Assembly: GCA_019313025.1 (NCBI GenBank)
Contig: JAFDCA010000220.1
Span: forward strand, 1-6,171
DNA from: Deltaproteobacteria bacterium
Lineage (GTDB): Bacteria; Desulfobacterota; Desulfobacteria; Desulfobacterales; UBA11574
Length of the DNA stretch: 6,171 nucleotides
Reading direction: 5' to 3'
Under the pieces are notes generated by a model, which was not told the origin of the DNA, searched no databases, and worked only from the letters and a program-made list of their open reading frames with translations. Position numbers and translations under genes: made by a program. This document shows positions 1 to 4,619 of this stretch, piece by piece (within the stretch, counting starts at the first letter, position 1; the number at the start of each line of letters is the position of its first letter).

Positions 1-39
1 AACACGCAAATAACCAACCGTTAAAGCTTTCTAAAAAAG

Positions 40-90
40 TTGACATGGCCACATTGTGGTATTATTTTTAGGCATGTGCATCGGTATAAT
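40..90 (+). promoter_or_regulatory. Candidate sigma70-type promoter region for the Cys-rich small protein
   Basis: A perfect -35 hexamer TTGACA lies at 40-45. After 17 bases comes TATTTT (63-68), which matches the -10 consensus at 4 of 6 positions. A perfect TATAAT at 85-90 is an alternative -10 but has no good -35 at the right distance. Both lie upstream of the strong ribosome binding site TTAAGGAG (108-115) that serves the ATG at 123. Which -10 is used cannot be decided from sequence. Confidence 0.45.
49..59. promoter_or_regulatory. Perfect palindrome CCACA-T-TGTGG in the promoter spacer (possible operator)
   Basis: CCACA (49-53) and TGTGG (55-59) are exact reverse complements around a single central T. 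The palindrome lies between the -35 at 40-45 and the first candidate -10 at 63-68, where a bound repressor would block RNA polymerase. No regulator gene is in the window and I do not recognise the site, so the operator role is inference. An 11-base palindrome can also occur by chance. Confidence 0.25.
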
Positions 91-122
91 AAACCAACTG
101 ATCCTAGTTAAGGAGTTCAATT

Positions 123-362
123 ATGAATAAATGCAAAAAACCTATTCACTCCAAGGGATATAGAAACGTGTTTTGTCCTTATTATAGGAATTGTCTGGAT
201 CACGCCAGCAAGAGACATTGGGAGTTTTGGACATGTTTACATTGCCGGTATAAATACGTCCAAGAATCCGTCGCAGATGAACCGATTTCACCGGCCAATG
301 CGGATACATACTATTCAATTTCTCCATCAGCAGGTGAAAAAGTAAAAAACATTGCGATATAA
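123..362 (+). CDS. Small Cys/His-rich putative zinc-binding protein (79 aa)
   Basis: This is a complete 79-residue ORF. The ATG is preceded at 7 bases by TTAAGGAG (108-115), a strong ribosome binding site, and a promoter-like region lies further upstream, so it is very likely translated. The first 45 residues hold Cys4, Cys18, Cys24, Cys38 and Cys41 with His27, His32 and His40. The core reads C-x5-C-x13-C-x2-C, with several aromatic residues between the cysteines. That spacing suits a single zinc-ribbon-like or otherwise metal-binding fold. The C-terminal third is polar, has no cysteine and looks disordered. There is no signal peptide or membrane segment, so it should be cytoplasmic. I have an impression of similar small proteins, often in several copies, in Desulfobacterales genomes, but cannot verify it. 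The function is unknown; a nucleic-acid or protein-binding role is only a guess. No gene follows closely enough to be clearly in its operon. Confidence 0.75.
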   Translation: MNKCKKPIHSKGYRNVFCPYYRNCLDHASKRHWEFWTCLHCRYKYVQESVADEPISPANADTYYSISPSAGEKVKNIAI

Positions 363-403
363 GAATCGACATCACAATAAAAAACCAAAAGGGGTGACGT
401 ATT

Positions 404-478
404 ATGAAGCGTTTTATGATTCCAAGAGTTGCACACTGCAGTAGCGGTTGTAGTTTTTGGTCCCGGGCAAGACGTTAA
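404..478 (+). CDS. Candidate very small protein, 24 aa, with strong ribosome binding site
   Basis: A 24-codon ORF runs from ATG 404 to TAA 476-478. It lies 41 bases after the stop of the Cys-rich protein. AAGGGGTGA (389-397), close to the ideal AAGGAGGTGA, sits 6 bases before the ATG and is the main reason to list it. The peptide is basic (six Arg or Lys) and has Cys12 and Cys16 in the run HCSSGCSFW, followed by an Arg-rich end. It resembles nothing I know. The same frame stays open for another 28 codons after the TAA, to a stop at 563-565, which is probably chance. It could be a real microprotein, a leader peptide or a chance ORF; peptides this short cannot be judged by composition. Confidence 0.3.
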   Translation: MKRFMIPRVAHCSSGCSFWSRARR

Positions 479-486
479 ACTGCCCG
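464..486 (+). other. Short hairpin over the end of the 24-aa ORF
   Basis: CGGGCA (464-469) and TGCCCG (481-486) form a perfect 6-bp G+C-rich stem with an 11-base loop that contains the TAA of the small ORF. No run of T follows (next bases CACAATTC), so it is not a standard intrinsic terminator. It could protect or terminate the upstream transcript weakly, or be chance. Confidence 0.25.
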
Positions 487-495
487 CACAATTCT

Positions 496-524
496 TTGGT
501 TCACTTCAAATCCCTACCTATACT
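496..524 (+). promoter_or_regulatory. Candidate promoter for the universal stress protein gene
   Basis: TTGGTT (496-501, 3 of 6 to the -35 consensus) is separated by exactly 17 bases from TATACT (519-524, 5 of 6 to the -10 consensus). It would give a leader of about 140 bases before the ATG at 672, containing the candidate 33-codon ORF at 578. The -35 is weak, so confidence is low. Confidence 0.25.
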
Positions 525-577
525 CGTATCAACATTATGTAATTGGAGATAATTTTTTCACTAATTAAGAATTTTAA

Positions 578-679
578 ATGAAATATGAAATTCCCTTGAA
601 GTTATCAGCACAAGCTGGCATACGTAATGTGAACACAAACTGGTATTCATATAAGAAGGAGGATATGATAGATGGCTAA
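578..679 (+). CDS. Candidate 33-aa upstream ORF overlapping the UspA-family start
   Basis: An ORF of 33 codons runs from ATG 578 to TAA 677-679. It ends inside the next gene: the shared string ATGGCTAA holds the start of the Usp gene (672) and the stop of this ORF, an 8-base overlap in a different frame. Such overlaps are typical of translational coupling. The ORF's own ribosome binding site is weak (TTAAGA near 565), whereas the Usp gene has a strong one (AAGGAGG, 656-662) lying inside this ORF. The peptide is Lys/Asn/Tyr-rich with no motif that I recognise and no membrane segment. It may be a leader peptide tuning Usp synthesis or a chance ORF. Confidence 0.22.
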   Translation: MKYEIPLKLSAQAGIRNVNTNWYSYKKEDMIDG

Positions 680-1142
680 AAAAATATTGGTGGCGATTGA
701 TGATTCTGAAAATGCAATACGTGCAGTTGAATTTGTGGCAAATACCTTTACTGCTGATAACCGAATCACCCTATTTAACGTTGTTCAAGATACCGCAACC
801 ATGTGCGAAATGAACAGTCCGGAGTTAACACCTTATTTTACATCCCAACAAAGTTCTTTTTGTCTGCTTGAAGAAAAAAAGAAAGAATTGGTTACTAAGG
901 CGTTGAAAAAAAGCAAATCCATACTTTTGGATGCCGGATTTGAAGAAAAGAATATCACCATTAAAGCGGAACTCAAAAAAAGGGGCGTTGCAAGAGATAT
1001 CATCAAAGAAGCTCAATCCGATTATGACATTATTGTCATGGGTAAAAGGGGCGTATCCGGTATTAAAGATTTTATATTGGGAAGTATCTCTCAAAAAGTT
1101 TTCAATCTTGCAAAGGATATATCTGTTCTGTTTGTCAATTAG
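672..1142 (+). CDS. Universal stress protein, UspA family (156 aa, nucleotide-binding type)
   Basis: This is a complete single-domain Usp protein of the usual length (140-160 residues). The N-terminal strand ILVAIDDSENA (5-15) is the family start; Asp10 is the residue that contacts adenine in ATP-binding members. The C-terminal ATP loop G-x2-G-x9-G-S is intact (Gly124, Gly127, Gly137, Ser138), so it should be the ATP-binding MJ0577-like type, not the non-binding E. coli UspA type. A Lys/Glu-rich helix spans about 67-83. The final strand ISVLFVN fits the dimer edge of the family. The protein is cytoplasmic and normally dimeric. Family roles are in survival of starvation, oxidative or respiratory stress, usually by unknown partners. 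The start is fixed by AAGGAGG (656-662), 9 bases from the ATG. It appears to be transcribed alone, since 201 bases separate it from panC and that gap has its own promoter-like site. Confidence 0.93.
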   Translation: MAKKILVAIDDSENAIRAVEFVANTFTADNRITLFNVVQDTATMCEMNSPELTPYFTSQQSSFCLLEEKKKELVTKALKKSKSILLDAGFEEKNITIKAELKKRGVARDIIKEAQSDYDIIVMGKRGVSGIKDFILGSISQKVFNLAKDISVLFVN

Positions 1143-1343
1143 TGTTCCTCCATATATGGTCTCTTTGCTCGGCCTCTTTGATTGCCATGCCTGTCCGGAT
1201 GAAAGAGCTATCGTACTGGAGTTTCATGTTTATCCCGTTGAATGTTTAGACTATTCAAGTTTTTAATTTCATTTCGTGCGATTTACGCGCTGATTGACTT
1301 TGGATGACTGTTGGTCTATGTTGGTTTTTAAAAAATTGTTGAG
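1143..1343. other. Spacer between the Usp gene and panC, no clear gene
   Basis: These 201 bases hold no ORF I can support; the best start (ATG 1187) gives only 20 codons without a good ribosome binding site. A perfect palindrome CCATATATGG (1150-1159) lies 8 bases after the Usp stop, and CTCTTTG occurs twice (1161-1167, 1174-1180). No stem followed by a T run is seen, so there is no clear terminator. The right end carries the candidate panC promoter. Confidence 0.5.
1294..1322 (+). promoter_or_regulatory. Candidate sigma70-type promoter of panC
   Basis: TTGACT (1294-1299, 5 of 6 to consensus) is followed after exactly 17 bases by TATGTT (1317-1322, 4 of 6). Transcription would start near 1329, giving a leader of only about 15 bases before the GTG at 1344. 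The fit in spacing and position is good, but it has not been tested against background. Confidence 0.4.
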
Positions 1344-2198
1344 GTGAATGCCATCGAAATAATTATGACTGTCAAAGAAATGCAAGTTCGCTCCGATAAG
1401 ATGCGCCGTCAAGGAAAAACCATTGTTTTTGTCCCAACCATGGGATTCCTCCATGAAGGCCATCTATCTCTGATAAGAGAAGGTAAAAAACACGGCGATG
1501 ATATCGTGGTCAGCATTTTCGTAAATCCCGCACAATTCGGTCCCGGGGAAGATTTAGAGACGTATCCAAGAGATTTTGAAAGGGATCTCGAACTGCTTCG
1601 AAAAGAACGTGCCAGTGCAGTGTTTGCTCCGGATGCCACTGAAATTTATGGGGAACGATTTCAGACATATGTTGAGCTCGATAAACTTCCGAATCATCTT
1701 TGTGGTCTATCACGGCCTGTATTTTTCAAGGGTGTTGCAACCATTGTGACAAAATTGTTTAACATTGTTAAACCCCACGTAACGATTTTTGGCCAGAAAG
1801 ATTATCAACAGCTTACGGTCATACGCCAAATGGTTCGTGATCTTAATCTCGATATAAAAGTAATCGGAGCCCCTACGGTCAGAGAGTCCGACGGGCTTGC
1901 CATGAGTTCGCGAAATACTTACCTGACACCGGATCAGCGGATGAGCGCTCTGTCATTAAACAAATCATTGAAAACTGCTCAAACTCTCGTCGAAAATGGT
2001 CTTCGGGATAGCGCTAAAATTATCGATACCGCAACAAAGTTGATACGATCCCACCCGGAGACAGAAATTGATTATATCACCATCTGCGATCCGGAAACCC
2101 TTGATGATGTGAAAACCATCGACAGACCGGCCCTGATGGCCCTCGCCGTAAAAGTCGGGAAAGCCCGCCTGATAGACAACATGATATTGAAGCCCTAA
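1344..2198 (+). CDS. panC: Pantothenate synthetase (pantoate--beta-alanine ligase), 284 aa
   Basis: The enzyme joins pantoate and beta-alanine with ATP, giving pantothenate, AMP and PPi, the step before the CoA branch; it is cytoplasmic and usually a dimer. Length is normal. The nucleotidyl-transferase signature PTMGFLHEGHLSL (31-43) contains the HIGH-like His37 and His40. NPAQF (61-65), the FGQKDYQQ loop (149-156) with its ATP-contacting Lys152, and the KMSKS-like MSSRN (187-191) are all present. The C-terminal GKARLIDN (272-279) is also typical. One deviation: the family's R-P-x-H-F stretch reads RPVFF (124-128). The start chosen is GTG 1344, because the residues IEIIMTVKEMQ align with the usual PanC N-terminus. 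An in-frame ATG at 1365 would remove that strand, though GAGGTG (1341-1346) would lie 18 bases before it. No panB or panD is in the window, so panC is not in a visible pantothenate operon. Confidence 0.96.
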   Translation: MNAIEIIMTVKEMQVRSDKMRRQGKTIVFVPTMGFLHEGHLSLIREGKKHGDDIVVSIFVNPAQFGPGEDLETYPRDFERDLELLRKERASAVFAPDATEIYGERFQTYVELDKLPNHLCGLSRPVFFKGVATIVTKLFNIVKPHVTIFGQKDYQQLTVIRQMVRDLNLDIKVIGAPTVRESDGLAMSSRNTYLTPDQRMSALSLNKSLKTAQTLVENGLRDSAKIIDTATKLIRSHPETEIDYITICDPETLDDVKTIDRPALMALAVKVGKARLIDNMILKP

Positions 2199-2230
2199 AT
2201 GATCGTAAACAAAACTGAAAAAGTTACAAG

Positions 2231-2260
2231 TGCCTAAAATAAACTAAAGTGAGCTAAAGT
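2231..2260 (+). repeat. Three decamer repeats, consensus NNNCTAAA(A/G)T
   Basis: The units are TGCCTAAAAT (2231-2240), AAACTAAAGT (2241-2250) and GAGCTAAAGT (2251-2260). The heptamer CTAAA(A/G)T recurs at exactly 10-base steps, one DNA helix turn, starting 33 bases after the panC stop. This could be an array of protein-binding sites on one DNA face, or a fragment of a dispersed intergenic repeat. I have an unverified impression of similar CTAAAGT-rich repeats between genes of Desulfobacterales. Confidence 0.45.
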
Positions 2261-2276
2261 TATTGAATATTTTAGC
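2253..2276 (+). terminator. A+T-rich hairpin downstream of panC, possible weak terminator
   Basis: GCTAAAGT (2253-2260) pairs with ATTTTAGC (2269-2276) as an 8-bp stem with one G-U pair and an 8-base loop. The 5' arm is the last decamer repeat. The following bases CAATTATATTTTAATG are T-rich but not a clean T run, and the stem is A+T-rich, so termination would be inefficient at best. Confidence 0.25.
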
Positions 2277-2445
2277 CAATTATATTTTAATGATGGCGCG
2301 TTAGCGCTCCCTCGACTTCCCCGTTTAATGCGGGACAAATAGGCACTGTTGAGAAGATGTCGGCAACATGTCCACTGGTATGGGTTATATCAAATACCTA
2401 TTGACTTATTATGAAATATCGAATCATGGCCCAAAGGATGAATCA

Positions 2446-3555
2446 ATGAGTACAAAAACATTCGCTGAAATTAACCTGAACAATCTGGTTCACAACATAA
2501 ACGCCATCCAAGAAAAAGTAGCCCCATCTCAGATCATCCCGGTGGTAAAAGCCGATGCTTACGGCCATGGTGCCGTTGCCGTAACCAAACGCCTGGTAAG
2601 AGAAGGTTATACACGATTTGCCGTGGCACAGTTTAAAGAAGCCATGGAGTTGCGAGACAGCGGAATATCCCACCCTATATTGATATTTGGACGACTGTTC
2701 CCGGATGAAATTCCCGATGCCATAAACATCGGCTTTAGAATCAGTCTGTTCGGGAGTGAAGACATTCGCTGGATTGAAAAGGCCAACCCGAAAAAACCGG
2801 TAAATGTCCATGTGAATGTCGAAACCGGTATGGGGAGAATCGGCGTTCTGTTGGACCGGGAACCCGACTTTTTTGGCGTACTTTTGACATCCAAACACTG
2901 TGTTTGGGAAGGACTCTATTCGCACTTTTCCACATCCGATGAAACGGACAAAAGTTACGCGCATGTTCAACTGGCCCGGTTTAAAAACATTATTTCCCAA
3001 TTGAATGCAAAAGGTAAAACACCGCCGATCATTCATATGGCCAACAGCGGAGCTATTTTGGATTTGCCCGAAAGCACGTTTGACGCTGTTCGGCCAGGCA
3101 TTTTCCTTTACGGACACTATCCATCATCAGAGACATCCCGTTCAATAGCACCGAAACAGGTCATGACCCTGAAAACAGTTGTGGCACACTTGCGAAAAAT
3201 CCCGGCCAATTTTCCGGTGAGCTACGGCAGAAAGTGGATATCGGAAAAACCGACAGCCATCGCTGTATTACCTATCGGTTATGCGGATGGAATTCCACGC
3301 AGTTTGACCAATAAAGGAGAAGTTTTGATCAAAGGAAAACGCTATCCAATGGTCGGTCGGGTCACTATGGATCATATAATGGTCGATGTTGGAAATGACC
3401 CGATTAACCCCGGAGATCCTGTGATTATATGGGGTGAAGGATCCCGGGACGCCATTCAACTTCTGGATGTTGCCCAAAGCATCGGAACAATTCCCTACGA
3501 GTTGACCTGCGGCGTATCCAAGCGTGTCAAAAGGATTTATATTGGAGAAGCATAA
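2446..3555 (+). CDS. alr: Alanine racemase, PLP-dependent (369 aa)
   Basis: The enzyme interconverts L- and D-alanine, supplying D-alanine for peptidoglycan; it is a cytoplasmic homodimer. From ATG 2446, VVKADAYGHG (33-42) contains the PLP Schiff-base Lys35 and Tyr39. TGMGRIG (127-133) carries Arg131, which matches the Arg that contacts the PLP region. SYG (259-261) supplies Tyr260, the second catalytic base from the partner subunit. PIGYADG (276-282), GRVTMDH (304-310) and PYELTCGVSKRVKR (350-363) are also family motifs. The position of the often carbamylated Lys, two residues before the E/D of the ETGMGR run, is Asn124. The start at 2446 has AAAGGA (2433-2438) 7 bases ahead and gives the usual length. 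The frame opens earlier, at ATG 2368, but that adds 26 atypical residues without a ribosome binding site. The J-domain gene follows 13 bases after the stop. Confidence 0.95.
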   Translation: MSTKTFAEINLNNLVHNINAIQEKVAPSQIIPVVKADAYGHGAVAVTKRLVREGYTRFAVAQFKEAMELRDSGISHPILIFGRLFPDEIPDAINIGFRISLFGSEDIRWIEKANPKKPVNVHVNVETGMGRIGVLLDREPDFFGVLLTSKHCVWEGLYSHFSTSDETDKSYAHVQLARFKNIISQLNAKGKTPPIIHMANSGAILDLPESTFDAVRPGIFLYGHYPSSETSRSIAPKQVMTLKTVVAHLRKIPANFPVSYGRKWISEKPTAIAVLPIGYADGIPRSLTNKGEVLIKGKRYPMVGRVTMDHIMVDVGNDPINPGDPVIIWGEGSRDAIQLLDVAQSIGTIPYELTCGVSKRVKRIYIGEA

Positions 3556-3568
3556 AACCGAACGTTAA

Positions 3569-4612
3569 GTGACAAAAACAGGATCGCCAAAAGGAAAAAT
3601 AATCTTGTATCTTGCAAAACGCAAAATTAACGGTCAGACACATTATACCATTCGAGAATCCTATGTATACAAGAATCGACTTTTGAGTCGAATTTTGTTT
3701 GACCTCGGAATTGATCCGGCCCAATACATCGTTTATCCGGGTGGAAATTCATTTTACATCCACGAGTCCGTTGAAGAACAACTCAACGATCTGGATGTTT
3801 ACCCCAAAGACGATGAACTAGAGGATATCTTCTGGCGCTTTTTGGAACCGGACATCAAGAGATCTCTGGAAACCTTTCGAAACCGGGCAAAAAACCTGAA
3901 TCCCAGACACGTTTCAGAGACAGAAAAAACGGCGGCCGGCTCAAAGTTTCACATCTTTGATCAGCGTCGAATTCTTTATTTAAGATGCGGTCAGACGAAT
4001 CAGCGCAATATTGCTTGCGTGCCTCAGAAGTTGTTCCAGGTTCTAAAGGATAAATCCAGAGATGAAATCGAACAGATGTTTATGGAGATGGAAGCAATTC
4101 TCACGGTAAGAGAATACAAAACCTATGCATATGTTATTTTTAACCTGCAGGACTTCTTCACTCAATGGTTTGCCCAATCCGCACCCAAAATGCTGGATCA
4201 AAAGGCAGTGGATGAACATTTCGTAGAGGAAATCTGCCGCCTTAACAGCGACCCAACGTTCTGGGGGGGCATGGAAACCGATAAAAGCTTGAATGAATAC
4301 CTGGTCCGTTATGCCGTCATGTATTTTGATTACGATTATGCCCCCAAATCATTAATGGAAGAATACGTTCGAAAGTTTATCAACAGTCGAAGAGATTACC
4401 GCCCGCCGTTTAAATCCCGCAAGGCCAATCTAATAGAGGCCGGCGCACTGTTCCAAACAACGCCGGAGGAATTGAAAAAAATGAGTCGCAAAGACCTGGT
4501 CCGACTTTACAGGAAGAAGATTCAAAAGCTTCACCCGGACAAAGGCGGCGACCACAACACATTTATAAAGCTGTCCAAGGCATATCACCATCTGCTCCGG
4601 ACCAAGACCTAA
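3569..4612 (+). CDS. C-terminal J-domain (DnaJ-like) protein of unknown function (347 aa)
   Basis: Only the C-terminus is recognisable: residues about 298-345 form a J domain with a basic helix II (RKDLVRLYRKKIQK), the HPD motif (His322-Pro323-Asp324), KGGD, and helix III ending LSKAYHHLL. J domains stimulate the ATPase of Hsp70/DnaK and bring it substrates. There is no Gly/Phe region, zinc centre or DnaJ substrate-binding domain, so this would be a class C (specialised) J protein. Helix I is poorly defined. The first 290 residues have no known domain to my eye; 10-75 look like a small beta-rich unit (ILYLAKRKI, IVYPGGNSFYI), followed by a mostly helical, charged and aromatic region. There is no signal peptide or membrane segment. 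The gene lies 13 bases after alr. The start is uncertain: GTG 3569 has no good ribosome binding site, whereas in-frame TTG 3605 has AAAAGGA (3589-3595) 9 bases before it and would give 335 residues. Confidence 0.85.
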   Translation: MTKTGSPKGKIILYLAKRKINGQTHYTIRESYVYKNRLLSRILFDLGIDPAQYIVYPGGNSFYIHESVEEQLNDLDVYPKDDELEDIFWRFLEPDIKRSLETFRNRAKNLNPRHVSETEKTAAGSKFHIFDQRRILYLRCGQTNQRNIACVPQKLFQVLKDKSRDEIEQMFMEMEAILTVREYKTYAYVIFNLQDFFTQWFAQSAPKMLDQKAVDEHFVEEICRLNSDPTFWGGMETDKSLNEYLVRYAVMYFDYDYAPKSLMEEYVRKFINSRRDYRPPFKSRKANLIEAGALFQTTPEELKKMSRKDLVRLYRKKIQKLHPDKGGDHNTFIKLSKAYHHLLRTKT

Positions 4613-4619
4613 AATCAAC

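Larger units (their letters stand above)
2199..2445. other. Structured spacer between panC and alr
   Basis: These 247 bases hold no supported gene. From left to right they contain three CTAAA(A/G)T repeats at 10-base period (2231-2260), an A+T-rich hairpin (2253-2276), a GCGC hairpin with a four-base loop (2296-2307), and a CCCG/CGGG hairpin (2320-2334). The alr frame is open back to 2368 and beyond, but without a ribosome binding site there. TTGACT at 2401-2406 could be a -35, but no convincing -10 lies 16-18 bases after it, so I call no promoter. Confidence 0.5.

Noticed and set aside
71..80. Possible sigma54 -24/-12 element near GGCATGTGCA
   Set aside because: The GG and GC dinucleotides are only 5 bases apart; sigma54 promoters need 10.
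142..375. 77-residue minus-strand ORF opposite the Cys-rich protein
   Set aside because: The plus-strand gene has a strong ribosome binding site, a promoter and a structured cysteine pattern; the antisense frame has none of these.
1187..1249. 20-codon ORF in the Usp-panC gap
   Set aside because: It has no convincing ribosome binding site and no features beyond chance.
931..1266. 111-residue ORF in another frame of the Usp gene running into the spacer
   Set aside because: It overlaps the Usp gene up to its ATP-loop end in a different frame, has no ribosome binding site and no recognisable domain. Only its last 41 codons lie in the spacer.
2231..2260. CRISPR array
   Set aside because: The units are 10 bases with no unique spacers and no cas genes nearby.
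2368..2445. N-terminal extension of alr from ATG 2368
   Set aside because: There is no ribosome binding site before 2368, the added 26 residues do not look like an Alr N-terminus, and ATG 2446 has AAAGGA at 7 bases and gives the normal length.
2443..3117. 224-residue antisense ORF inside alr
   Set aside because: It lies wholly opposite a clear alanine racemase with intact motifs. Its translation shows no domain, and long antisense frames are common opposite coding sequence.
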